Shown here: piece by piece, positions 1 through 7,918 of the stretch
Layout of the letters: each line of letters starts with the position of its first letter
How positions within the stretch are numbered: position 1 is the first letter of the stretch
DNA from: an uncultured Draconibacterium sp.
GTDB taxonomy: Bacteria; Bacteroidota; Bacteroidia; Bacteroidales; Prolixibacteraceae
Direction of reading: 5' to 3'
Assembly (NCBI RefSeq): GCF_963675065.1
Contig: NZ_OY775906.1
Location: 1,900,001-1,964,000 of the forward strand
Length of the DNA stretch: 64,000 nucleotides
Translations under genes and position numbers: made by a program
Notes under the pieces: generated by a model
The model's database searches: none
What the model was told of the DNA's origin: nothing
What the model saw: only the letters and a program-made list of their open reading frames with translations

Positions 1-719
1 ACGCAAAAAGCAACTATGCCATTTCGAAAGTTAGCCTGATGCAATTAATGGAGCTACCTGTTGACCAAAACTTTGAGGTACTTCGACCGAATCTCGAGGA
101 ATTAAGCAATAAAAATCTTACTCCGACAGCATCGGAGGTTTACGCTACGGCACTGGCCATTAAACCGCAAATTAAAAGTGCCGGGTACCAAAAAGAGAGT
201 GCCGCCTTGAATGAAAAAATTGCAACTGCCGGTTTTTATCCAACCATCAGTGCCGATGCGGGTTTGTCAACCGGTTATTCGAGCTACAATACAGCTAATT
301 ATTTCGGACAATTGGGAGATCAGGTCACTCCTTCGGTTGGTGTTTCAGTGTCCATCCCAATTTTTCAGAAAAAGCAAATTAAAACGAGCGTAGCACAGGC
401 AAAAATTGGTTACAGCAATGCAGAATTAAGGGAAATTGACACAAAAAACCAATTACGTAAAGAGGTGGAACAAGCTTGTGTTGATGTGGTTTCGGCACAA
501 ATAGAATTTGAAGCCAACAAGGAAAGCTATTCCTCTTACATGGAGTCGTACCAACTGGCACAGGAAAAATTCAATAATGGTTTGATCAACTCCGTTGATT
601 TCCTTTTCGAGCGCAACAACCTGATCAACTCAGAAAGTCAGCTATTACAATCCAAATTCAACCTAATATTCAGCTATAAGATACTTGATTTCTATCAGGG
701 CAATCCAATCACTTTATAA
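1..719 (+). CDS. TolC-like outer-membrane efflux protein, C-terminal part
   Basis: This is the C-terminal portion of an outer-membrane efflux (TolC/OEP) protein, which forms the exit duct of a tripartite pump. The reading frame is already open at the window edge (codons in frame from base 3), so the true start lies upstream; the ATG at 39 is internal. The visible part has the family's long amphipathic helices, an LMELP turn near its beginning, and a closing segment in which the duct helices (QLAQEKFNNGLINSVDFL) precede the last strand. MacA-, ATPase- and permease-like genes follow on the same strand, so it is probably the outer-membrane partner of that exporter. The family assignment is confident; the substrate cannot be told from sequence. 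Confidence 0.85.
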   Translation, partial: AKSNYAISKVSLMQLMELPVDQNFEVLRPNLEELSNKNLTPTASEVYATALAIKPQIKSAGYQKESAALNEKIATAGFYPTISADAGLSTGYSSYNTANYFGQLGDQVTPSVGVSVSIPIFQKKQIKTSVAQAKIGYSNAELREIDTKNQLRKEVEQACVDVVSAQIEFEANKESYSSYMESYQLAQEKFNNGLINSVDFLFERNNLINSESQLLQSKFNLIFSYKILDFYQGNPITL

Positions 720-846
720 TCCGAAAAAATTAAAACGAAATATCATGAAATGAGCGAAAAAATTTGATCATCACATTCCAATCAAAATGATAAAATTTTT
801 TAAGCGAATTCCATATGATACAGAAATAAACAAAAAATTAAATCAT

Positions 847-2073
847 ATGAAAAAGAAAACAATCATCATTATCGCATTACTGCTTATCGTTCTGGTATCG
901 GCAGCATTAGTTTTAAAACCTAAAAAGGTTGATGTAAGTCAGATCGATATTCAAACAGCAAAAGCAGAAAAAGGCAACATTAGCAATGTTGTGGAATCAA
1001 CCGGAACATTGGAAGCCATCACAACAGTTGAAGTGGGTACCCAGGTATCGGGAATTGTAGATGAACTATATGTCGATTACAACTCATATGTAAAGAAAGG
1101 CCAATTGCTGGCAAAAATCGACACCACTAACCTTGCTGCACAACTGGAGCAAAGCCAGGCAAGTTTAGACAATGCAAAAGCCGAACTCGATTACCAGCAG
1201 GCTACTTACAACCGTATGGAGCCGCTGAATGACAAACAATTGATCTCGCAAACTGATTTCGACCAGCTGGTTTACAGTTTAAACAAAGCAAAAGCCAGTT
1301 ACAACAACGCGATGGCGCAACATAAACGCAACAAGATCAATCTGGATTATGCTTTGATCTACTCGCCTATCGATGGAGTTGTATTGAACAAAGAAGTTGA
1401 AGAAGGACAGACAGTTGCAGCAAGTTTTAACACGCCTACCCTTTTCACCATTGCCAACGACCTTACTCAAATGCAGGTTGAGGCCAACATTGATGAAGCG
1501 GATATAGGCCATATTAAAGAAGGCCAACGTGTTGAATTTACAGTGGATGCCTATCCTGAAACCGTATTTGAAGGGAAAGTTACTCAATTGCGTTGGGAGC
1601 CAACAGTTACCAACAATGTGGTTACCTATACCATTGTTGTCGATGCGCCAAACCCGGATTACAAACTGATGCCGGGAATGACAGCTACTATTCAGGTTTA
1701 TGTATTGGAGAAGAACGATATTCTGGTTGTACCGAGCAAAGCACTTCGTTTTAATCCCGACCCAAAATTACTGATGAGCTACATGAGCCAGCAGGACAAG
1801 CCGGAAATTCCGGAAGGACAAGCTCCACCTGCCATGGGAAGTATGCCACCAAAAGCTGCTAACGGAGCAACAATGGTTTGGGTAAAAGAAGGAACCAACA
1901 TTCATCCTGTCCCGGTAAAAATTGGACTGAACGACGACATTAATGCTGAAATCCTCTCGGGAATAAAAAGCGGACAAGAGCTTGTGCTAAGCATGGCGCA
2001 AAAAGGAGCAAATTTAGCTGCAGCACGGCCAGGTGGCAATCCATTTATGCCAGGTCCTCCGGGAAGAAGATAG
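847..2073 (+). CDS. MacA-like periplasmic adaptor (HlyD/RND-MFP family)
   Basis: Membrane-fusion protein that would bridge the inner-membrane ABC permease and the TolC-like duct. The frame opens at 787, but I prefer the ATG at 847 because it gives the usual start: a few lysines followed directly by one membrane anchor (IIIIALLLIVLVSAALVL). The lipoyl/barrel-sandwich half-motif VGTQVSGIVDELYV is followed by a coiled-coil hairpin rich in Gln, Ala and Asn, the second lipoyl half (SPIDGVVLNKEVEEGQTV) and a beta-barrel domain. The C-terminus is an unusual Pro/Gly/Met-rich tail (ending MPGPPGRR), and another Met/Pro-rich loop lies about 60-90 residues earlier; both are probably exposed linkers. It sits third-to-last in the efflux operon, 99 bases before the ATPase gene. 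Confidence 0.88.
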   Translation: MKKKTIIIIALLLIVLVSAALVLKPKKVDVSQIDIQTAKAEKGNISNVVESTGTLEAITTVEVGTQVSGIVDELYVDYNSYVKKGQLLAKIDTTNLAAQLEQSQASLDNAKAELDYQQATYNRMEPLNDKQLISQTDFDQLVYSLNKAKASYNNAMAQHKRNKINLDYALIYSPIDGVVLNKEVEEGQTVAASFNTPTLFTIANDLTQMQVEANIDEADIGHIKEGQRVEFTVDAYPETVFEGKVTQLRWEPTVTNNVVTYTIVVDAPNPDYKLMPGMTATIQVYVLEKNDILVVPSKALRFNPDPKLLMSYMSQQDKPEIPEGQAPPAMGSMPPKAANGATMVWVKEGTNIHPVPVKIGLNDDINAEILSGIKSGQELVLSMAQKGANLAAARPGGNPFMPGPPGRR

Positions 2074-2105
2074 GAATTGGGAGTTGAGGAATAGTGGAAT
2101 TGGGA
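2073..2105 (+). repeat. Short direct repeat in the macA-ATPase spacer
   Basis: The 10-mer GGAATTGGGA occurs at 2073-2082 and again at 2096-2105, 23 bases apart, in an A-rich spacer that then reads AGTATCAAGGATCCAATATC. A similar TATCAA-rich stretch recurs before focA at 12063-12090. It has no coding potential and no clear role. Confidence 0.4.
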
Positions 2106-2172
2106 ATAAAGAATAGAAATCCACAATTCAAAAATCCAGTATCAAGGATCCAATATCTAAAAAAAGGAAAAA

Positions 2173-2925
2173 ATGAGTAATACAATTATAAAAGTATCAG
2201 ATCTGCGAAAAGATTATCATGTAGGTGAAATGACCGTACATGCGCTTCGCGGTATTGATATGGAAATTCACGAAGGGGACTTTGCCGCCATTATGGGAGC
2301 CAGCGGCTCGGGCAAATCCACCATGCTTAACATCCTGGGTTGTCTCGACAAACCAAGTTATGGCGAATATCAGCTCGATGGCGTGAACATGGGAGAAATG
2401 AACAAAAATCAGCTGGCAGGACTACGCAACAACAAACTGGGATTTATATTTCAGTCGTACAACCTGCTGCCTCGCACAACTGCCTTGGAGAATGTGGAAT
2501 TACCGCTTTTCTATAATTCAAAAGTAAGGACAAAAGAAAGAAAAGAACGTGCCATACATGCGTTGGAACAGGTAGGATTGGCCGACCGGATGAATCATAT
2601 GCCCAATCAGTTATCCGGAGGACAACAGCAACGTGTAGCCATTGCCCGCTCGCTGGTAAACGACCCGGTGGTTATTCTTGCCGACGAGGCAACCGGTAAC
2701 CTCGACACCCGCACTTCTTACGAAATAATGGAACTATTCCAGCGACTAAACGATAACGGTAAGACCATTGTATTTGTAACGCACGAATCGGATATTGCCC
2801 GTTTTATGAAACGCAACATCGTTTTCAGAGATGGCAGAATACAAAAGAAATCACTGGTTACCGATCGATTTAATGCTACACAACTGATCGAAGCACTTCC
2901 GGTAGAAGAGGATTACGAATCTTAA
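2173..2925 (+). CDS. MacB-type ABC transporter ATPase
   Basis: ATP-binding subunit of a LolD/MacB-class exporter. All nucleotide-binding motifs are intact: Walker A GASGSGKST at residues 42-50, the Q-loop (FIFQSYNLLPRTTALENV), the ABC signature LSGGQQQR at 147-154, Walker B VILADEAT shortly after, and the switch histidine in VTHE. At 250 residues it is a stand-alone ATPase; in Proteobacterial MacB this domain is fused to the permease, whereas here the permease is the next gene, 12 bases downstream. Within this operon it would power mechanotransmission to the MacA-like adaptor rather than transport through the membrane domain itself (established for MacB). The cargo is unknown: macrolides, peptides and lipoproteins are all handled by relatives. 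Confidence 0.93.
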   Translation: MSNTIIKVSDLRKDYHVGEMTVHALRGIDMEIHEGDFAAIMGASGSGKSTMLNILGCLDKPSYGEYQLDGVNMGEMNKNQLAGLRNNKLGFIFQSYNLLPRTTALENVELPLFYNSKVRTKERKERAIHALEQVGLADRMNHMPNQLSGGQQQRVAIARSLVNDPVVILADEATGNLDTRTSYEIMELFQRLNDNGKTIVFVTHESDIARFMKRNIVFRDGRIQKKSLVTDRFNATQLIEALPVEEDYES

Positions 2926-2937
2926 AAAAAGCGAGAA

Positions 2938-4158
2938 ATGAACTATATAAATCTCACAAAAATAGCAACCACTGCCCTGAAAAGAAACCAGTTCAGGGCT
3001 ATTCTTACCATGCTGGGTATTATTATCGGTGTTGGTTCGGTAATCGCGATGCTTTCCATTGGTGAATCATCAAAGCAAAGCATCCGCGAAGAAATGTCGG
3101 ACATGGGAACCAACATGCTTTTTGTAATGCCTGGCCAGCAACGACGCGGTGGAGTTATGATGGGTAATTCAAATACAAAAACCCTGACACTAAAAGACAT
3201 TGATGCACTGCGAAAAGAAGCGAAGAATATCACCGAAGTATCGCCACAAGTAAGCACCAGCGGACAGGCGGTTAACGGCAACAACAACTGGCCAACCACC
3301 ATTTATGGCGTTGATGTTCCGTACCTCGAAATTCGCAAATATGAGCTGGAAGATGGTCGTGTTTTTACCGATAAAGAAATAAAGTCGCTGGCAAAAGTCT
3401 GCATTGTTGGACAAACTGTTGTTGAAAATATTTTCACCAGTGGCATCGATCCAATAGGGCAAACCATTCGTTTTGGCGGAATACCGTTAAAAGTAATTGG
3501 CGTATTAAAAGAAAAAGGCCAGAACGGGATGGGCCAGGATCAGGACGATATGATCCTGGCTCCTTACACATCAGTGCAGCGCCGAATGCTGGCAATAACA
3601 CACATACAATCGATTTATGCATCGGCGGTTAGCGAAGAGCAATCGGATGCAGCAATTTATGAAATGGAAACGATTTTACGCCAACAGCACAAATTAAAAG
3701 AAAGCGACGAAGATGACTTCCAGGTACGTTCGCAAGCCGAAATGGTGGAAATGGTTTCATCGGTTACCGATATGCTCACCTTGCTTTTAGGAGCCGTTGC
3801 TGGAATATCGTTGCTGGTTGGCGGTATCGGAATTATGAACATCATGTTTGTGTCGGTTACCGAACGAACCAAAGAAATCGGGCTGCGCATGTCGGTTGGC
3901 GGACGTGGATTTGATATCATGATGCAATTCCTGATCGAAGCAGTTATGCTAAGTATCCTGGGAGGTATTATTGGAATAATTTTCGGGACAGCACTCTCCT
4001 ACCTGGCGTCCTTTGCATTAAACATGCCTTTTGTTGTCGACACTCAGGCAGTGGGATTATCGTTCCTTGTTTGTAGCGTAATCGGTATATTTTTCGGATG
4101 GTACCCTGCGCGCAAAGCAGCCAACCTCGATCCGATTGATGCAGTACGACATGAATAA
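2938..4158 (+). CDS. MacB-like ABC transporter permease (FtsX family)
   Basis: Membrane subunit of the MacAB-like exporter, 406 residues. The N-terminal transmembrane helix carries the family signature (NQFRAILTMLGIIIGVGSVIAM), followed by a large periplasmic MacB_PCD domain of about 230 residues and the C-terminal FtsX domain with three helices. The FtsX domain includes the coupling segment ERTKEIGLRMSVGGRGFDIM and ends with the conserved GWYPARKAANLDPIDAVRHE. Spacing to the ATPase gene is 12 bases, so the two are co-translated or nearly so. A strong hairpin 4 bases beyond its stop codon marks the end of the operon. The family is certain; the substrate is not. Confidence 0.93.
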   Translation: MNYINLTKIATTALKRNQFRAILTMLGIIIGVGSVIAMLSIGESSKQSIREEMSDMGTNMLFVMPGQQRRGGVMMGNSNTKTLTLKDIDALRKEAKNITEVSPQVSTSGQAVNGNNNWPTTIYGVDVPYLEIRKYELEDGRVFTDKEIKSLAKVCIVGQTVVENIFTSGIDPIGQTIRFGGIPLKVIGVLKEKGQNGMGQDQDDMILAPYTSVQRRMLAITHIQSIYASAVSEEQSDAAIYEMETILRQQHKLKESDEDDFQVRSQAEMVEMVSSVTDMLTLLLGAVAGISLLVGGIGIMNIMFVSVTERTKEIGLRMSVGGRGFDIMMQFLIEAVMLSILGGIIGIIFGTALSYLASFALNMPFVVDTQAVGLSFLVCSVIGIFFGWYPARKAANLDPIDAVRHE

Positions 4159-4162
4159 ACAT

Positions 4163-4207
4163 AAAACCAAAATTCACAAATAATTAGTGGATTTTGGTTT
4201 TAATTTT
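4163..4207 (+). terminator. Rho-independent terminator of the efflux operon
   Basis: A 15-bp stem, 4163-4177 pairing with 4187-4201, contains one G-U wobble and a 9-base A/T loop. It is followed by TTTT-rich sequence and starts 4 bases after the permease stop codon. Confidence 0.8.
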
Positions 4208-4208
4208 A

Positions 4209-4280
4209 ATACCGATGAAACAACAAAATGTCGCATAAGTACACTTCGTTCTTTATGCTCCTTTGTTGTAATATCGGCAT
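4209..4280. repeat. Long imperfect inverted repeat
   Basis: Arms 4209-4238 and 4253-4280 are complementary over about 24 of 28-30 positions: ATRCCGAT, then ACAACAAA, then GCATAA on one side and their complements on the other. The loop is 14 bases. It lies immediately after the efflux-operon terminator and about 80 bases before the kinase gene. It is too long and too distant from a stop codon, and lacks a U-tract, to be an ordinary second terminator. It could be a repeat-type element or a regulatory hairpin. Confidence 0.55.
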
Positions 4281-4335
4281 TAATCATTGTAAATATAAAA
4301 TTTGCTTTAGCTGCATTTTATTTAACAATTGATTT

Positions 4336-4343
4336 TAACTTTG
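4336..4343 (+). promoter_or_regulatory. Candidate -7 element for the LytS/LytTR operon
   Basis: TAACTTTG matches the Bacteroidota -7 consensus TAnnTTTG and lies 16 bases before the kinase ATG. No well-spaced -33 TTTG is visible (the nearest, at 4301, is 31 bases away), so this is only a candidate. Confidence 0.4.
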
Positions 4344-4359
4344 TTGAAAACCACTAAGA

Positions 4360-5448
4360 ATGAATAAACTTTGGGCAAAACGAAACCGACTTCCAATTGT
4401 AATGCACCTGTTGGCATGGCTGGTCTTAATTATTTTACCGCAAATTATAATAAGCCGTTATTCAGGAAACAACAGTTTTATTGCCTGGGGTTTTTATGTA
4501 AATGCCTTTATAATAGGAGTCATTTTTTACATCAATTATTTTTGGCTGGTTCCAAAATTCTATCTGAACAATAAAAAGGCATTGTTTTTTCTTTTGGCCA
4601 TTGTTGTTGTTATTTGCTTTTATTTTCTACTCGATTATTCCAACCGTATTTTTCATAGTCCGGATCGGGACCGACGAATTGCCGAGTCGATTGAAGAACA
4701 AGCACGCAACGAGCATCGGTTTCAGCGCCCTCCGTTTAAACTAATGCAAATTTATGGCTTCAGCCTTCTATCGATTGTTATTGTTGGTTTTTCAATTGGT
4801 TTGCGAGCCATTGAACAATACACAGCCAGCGAAAAACGTCAAAAAGAACTGGAGAAAGAGAAGCTGAATTCAGAGCTTGCATTTCTGAAAAACCAGGTAA
4901 GTCCGCATTTCTTCTTTAATACGCTAAATAATATATATTCGATGGTAGCCATAAATACTGACGATGCACAGGCCGCCATTTTAAAACTTTCGAAACTGAT
5001 GCGCTACCTATTATACGAGTCGGAACACGGAGAGACTATGCTTTCGGCAGAGGTAGAATTTATGCATCATTACATTGATTTAATGCAGTTACGCGTTTCG
5101 CAAAAGGTCGACATTCACATCGACCTTCCCGGCAAACAGAACGACCTGAAAATACCACCACTTCTTTTTATTCCGTTCATCGAAAATGCTTTTAAACACG
5201 GAATTAGTTATCGTGACAAATCGTTTATTAAAGTAAAAATGAATACGGAGGGAAACAAAGTATACTTTACCTGCAAGAACAGTATTGCGAAAGAGAAAAA
5301 AGAGAAGCGCGAAGAGAACCACTCGGGTATCGGGCTTGAAAATGTAAAAAAGAGACTCAACCTGTTGTTTGCCGGGAAATACGATTTAAACATTGAAACG
5401 ACTCCTGAAAGCTTTATTGTACAACTTGAAATTGATACAACCAAATGA
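4360..5448 (+). CDS. LytS/YehU-type sensor histidine kinase
   Basis: Membrane histidine kinase of the His_kinase (PF06580) family. Four hydrophobic segments fill the first ~160 residues and there is no separate periplasmic sensor domain. A short coiled coil (KRQKELEKEKLNSELAFLKNQ) leads into the phosphoacceptor box NQVSPHFFFNTLNN, with His183 as the expected site. The HATPase domain shows the N box (FIENAFKHGI) and the G box (GIGLENVKKRL). Its last codons overlap the next gene by 4 bases (ATGA), so the kinase and its LytTR regulator are translationally coupled and are almost certainly partners. The signal sensed by this class in Bacteroidota is generally unknown. Confidence 0.92.
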   Translation: MNKLWAKRNRLPIVMHLLAWLVLIILPQIIISRYSGNNSFIAWGFYVNAFIIGVIFYINYFWLVPKFYLNNKKALFFLLAIVVVICFYFLLDYSNRIFHSPDRDRRIAESIEEQARNEHRFQRPPFKLMQIYGFSLLSIVIVGFSIGLRAIEQYTASEKRQKELEKEKLNSELAFLKNQVSPHFFFNTLNNIYSMVAINTDDAQAAILKLSKLMRYLLYESEHGETMLSAEVEFMHHYIDLMQLRVSQKVDIHIDLPGKQNDLKIPPLLFIPFIENAFKHGISYRDKSFIKVKMNTEGNKVYFTCKNSIAKEKKEKREENHSGIGLENVKKRLNLLFAGKYDLNIETTPESFIVQLEIDTTK

Positions 5449-6164
5449 TACGAACCATTGCCATCGACGACGAACCTCTTGCACTTCAACTGGTTACTTC
5501 ATATGTTGAAAAAACTCCAACTTTAGAATTGGCAGGTGCTTTTGATAACCCAATCGATGCCATGGAATTTATGGATCAGAACGAGGTGGATCTTATATTT
5601 CTGGACATTGAAATGCCCGACTTAAATGGTTTGGAGTTTACGCGAATTCTGACCAACAAACCCAAAATTATTTTTACTACGGCTTACGAAAAATATGCGC
5701 TGCAGGGTTTTAAACTCGATGCAATCGATTACCTTCTAAAACCTTTTAGCTACGAAGAGTTTTACAAAGCCGCCGAGAAAGCGAAAAAGCAAATCGGCTA
5801 CGAACGCGCCAATAAAAAAGACGATGAAGTGGATTCGAATCAAGAATTTCTGTTCCTGAAATCAGAGTATAAAATCCGCCGCATTAACTTTAACGACATT
5901 CTTTACATTGAAGGATTAAAAGATTACGTGAAAGTATTTCTAAAAGATGAATCCAAACCGATCATGTCGTTAAGTTCGCTGAAAGCGCTTGAGGCCAAAC
6001 TTCCCGAGGAGAAATTTATGCGCGTCCACCGTTCATTTATCGTTAACCTCGAAAAAATTGACACCATCGAACGCAGCCGAATTATTTTTGGCAAAGTGTA
6101 CATTCCGGTAAGCGACCAGTACAAAGACAAATTCAATAGCTTTGTAAAGAACAATTTCCTTTAG
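5445..6164 (+). CDS. LytTR-family response regulator
   Basis: Cognate regulator of the overlapping kinase gene. The N-terminal receiver has the acidic pair in IAIDDEP, the phosphoacceptor Asp54 in FLDIEMP, the Thr/Lys switch residues (FTTAYEKYAL and DYLLKPFS), and is of normal length. The C-terminal ~100 residues form a LytTR DNA-binding domain (EFLFLKSEYKIRRINFNDILYIEGLKDYVKV, abbreviated here to its opening EFLFLKSEYKIRRINF), a beta-fold rather than a helix-turn-helix. AlgR, LytR and BtsR are family members. Targets cannot be read from the window; the adjacent efflux operon and the downstream hemerythrin gene are possibilities only by proximity. Confidence 0.93.
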   Translation: MIRTIAIDDEPLALQLVTSYVEKTPTLELAGAFDNPIDAMEFMDQNEVDLIFLDIEMPDLNGLEFTRILTNKPKIIFTTAYEKYALQGFKLDAIDYLLKPFSYEEFYKAAEKAKKQIGYERANKKDDEVDSNQEFLFLKSEYKIRRINFNDILYIEGLKDYVKVFLKDESKPIMSLSSLKALEAKLPEEKFMRVHRSFIVNLEKIDTIERSRIIFGKVYIPVSDQYKDKFNSFVKNNFL

Positions 6165-6249
6165 GATTAAAAATCACCTCAATTATCAATTTTCTTCGGA
6201 AAAAAGACCTGCCAAATCCGCTATATTGATTTTGTCTAAATAAAAATTG

Positions 6250-6257
6250 TAATTTTG
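6250..6257 (+). promoter_or_regulatory. Candidate -7 element for the hemerythrin-luxR pair
   Basis: TAATTTTG matches TAnnTTTG 17 bases before the ATG at 6275. A TTTG at 6231-6234 could be the -33 element, but the 15-base spacing is shorter than usual. Confidence 0.4.
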
Positions 6258-6274
6258 CCCTCAAATTATTATGC

Positions 6275-6973
6275 ATGGGATCAAAGCAGGAACAAATTCA
6301 GAAAAGCATAAAAATGTCGAAACTGCTTTTCAGCCACCCGCAGTTAATTCTTGTGTTGGAGCGGTTTGGAATAAAGTTAGGCGTTCGGGAGAAAACAATT
6401 CAGGAGATCTGCCAGGAAAACAATATTAGCTCCAAAGTATTTTTAATGGTGGTTAATCTTAACATCGACAGCTCCTATCATCAGGATTTGAATTTTAGTG
6501 CGCTTGAAATTAAACAGATTGTCAATTATCTGATGAAATCTCATGCCTATTATTCAGCAGAGGTTTTTCCTGAAATTATTCAGAACATACACCTGATGAG
6601 TGAATTCAGTCAAAAGCCGGAGATGCAGTTGGTTGAGCGTTTTTTTAATGATTACAAACACGAAGTTGACCAGCATTTTGATTACGAAAACAACACCGTT
6701 TTCCCCTACATTTTGAACCTTATTGATGCCAACGCCGCCGAGAATTATTCCGTGATTGATTACCGGGAACATCACGACGATATTCAGGAAAAACTCGATG
6801 ATGTGAAAAAACTGCTGATCGAACATCTTCCGCAAAAGGCCGACAATAATCTGAGGCGTAAAATAATATTTGCGCTTTTCGATTTAGATGCGGATCTGCA
6901 AACGCATTCAAAAATTGAAAATGAGATTTTAATTCCACAGGTAGAACAGTTTGAAAAACAAGGCCTCGAATAA
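6275..6973 (+). CDS. Hemerythrin-domain protein (RIC/ScdA-like)
   Basis: Cytoplasmic protein of 232 residues with a likely non-heme di-iron four-helix bundle. Candidate ligands are well spaced: His90, His129 and His134 with Glu138 (KHEVDQHFDYE), His166/His167 (YREHHDD), and His211 with Glu215 (THSKIENE). The N-terminal ~60 residues (LERFGIKLGVREKTIQEICQ) resemble the ScdA_N/DUF542 module of iron-sulfur cluster repair proteins, but the CC pair typical of that module is absent. Its stop codon is immediately followed by the start codon of a LuxR-type gene, so the two are one operon. Oxygen, nitric oxide or iron sensing is a reasonable role by family, but this is inference. Confidence 0.8.
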   Translation: MGSKQEQIQKSIKMSKLLFSHPQLILVLERFGIKLGVREKTIQEICQENNISSKVFLMVVNLNIDSSYHQDLNFSALEIKQIVNYLMKSHAYYSAEVFPEIIQNIHLMSEFSQKPEMQLVERFFNDYKHEVDQHFDYENNTVFPYILNLIDANAAENYSVIDYREHHDDIQEKLDDVKKLLIEHLPQKADNNLRRKIIFALFDLDADLQTHSKIENEILIPQVEQFEKQGLE

Positions 6974-7570
6974 TTGGGAACGCGCTGTAAAATACTGATC
7001 ATTGAACCTTCCGTAATTATTCGCGAAGGAATTGCTGCCATTCTGCAACAAATGAAAGACAGTGTAGAACTGTCGTTTGCCGAAACGCTTGAAGAGGCTT
7101 TGAATTTTGGGCAATCCGATCAGTTTAAGATTGTAATCATAAATCCGGTTACGCTAAACAACTCGAAAAAGAACCTGAACAACCTGCTCACACTTTATAA
7201 TAAAACCAATGTTGTGGGTTTGATTTCCAATCATTACGACCGTACACTATACGATAATTTTGCCGATAATATTTTTATTACCGACAGGTACGAAACCATT
7301 ACGCAGATAATTTCGAAACATTTTAAAACAACGCCTGCCGTCAACAACGACATCGATAATACCTTAAGCGAAAGAGAAATTGATGTACTAAAGCTGCTGG
7401 CCACCGGAAAATCGAACAAAGAAATAGCAGAACAACTGTTTATCAGTATCCACACCGTTATATCGCATCGCAAAAACATCAGTACAAAAATTGGCGTAAA
7501 ATCCACAGTCGCATTGGTTATTTATGCTGTGGCCAACGGACTAATTGATGTTGACGGTTTTACAGAATAG
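6974..7570 (+). CDS. LuxR-type regulator with a degenerate receiver
   Basis: A 198-residue transcription factor. The C-terminal LuxR/GerE helix-turn-helix is complete (LSEREIDVLKLLATGKSNKE ... SIHTVISHRKNI). The N-terminal half has the length and pattern of a receiver (ILIIEPSVIIREGIAAIL), but the acidic pair is replaced by Glu11-Pro12 and the phosphoacceptor position is Asn57 (VIINPVTLN), so phosphorylation is unlikely. Translation appears to start at the TTG that directly follows the TAA of the hemerythrin gene, with no spacer, which implies coupled translation. The likely model is that the hemerythrin partner, or a ligand, controls it instead of a kinase. Confidence 0.82.
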   Translation: MGTRCKILIIEPSVIIREGIAAILQQMKDSVELSFAETLEEALNFGQSDQFKIVIINPVTLNNSKKNLNNLLTLYNKTNVVGLISNHYDRTLYDNFADNIFITDRYETITQIISKHFKTTPAVNNDIDNTLSEREIDVLKLLATGKSNKEIAEQLFISIHTVISHRKNISTKIGVKSTVALVIYAVANGLIDVDGFTE

Positions 7571-7578
7571 AAAATTCA

Positions 7579-7794
7579 TTATTTCCCAAACTTTATAATA
7601 AAAAACAGCAAAGGAGCCACAATCATTAAGGTTATCAAGGCTTTGCTAATGTATTTCCCTTTTTCTTTACGGAATAAAACCCAGCCAATCAAACCAGCGA
7701 TAATGAGATAAAATGAAAAGTCGATAAAAACTGATGATACCAGTTCGTTTTGCGATGAGTTAACCGTCAGTGATGAAATAAATGAAAAAATCAT
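7579..7794 (-). CDS. Small two-helix membrane protein of unknown function
   Basis: A 71-residue open frame with two convincing hydrophobic segments (VFIDFSFYLIIAGLIGWVLF and ALITLMIVAPLLFFIIKF) separated by a basic loop RKEKGKYISK, which gives a clear positive-inside pattern. It converges on the LuxR gene, with the two stop codons 8 bases apart. I do not recognise the family. The membrane topology and the tight fit between flanking genes argue that it is real, but it has no diagnostic motif. Confidence 0.55.
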   Translation of the reverse strand: MIFSFISSLTVNSSQNELVSSVFIDFSFYLIIAGLIGWVLFRKEKGKYISKALITLMIVAPLLFFIIKFGK

Positions 7795-7918
7795 ACGCTT
7801 GTCGTTTAAAAGTTACCAGTGTAAAATTCAGTTATTTTTACCTGGCCGACAATCGCATAAAATGAGGAATTTGAAAAGTATTCTATCCCTACAATCAGGG
7901 AATAAAGACAATTTAGTC

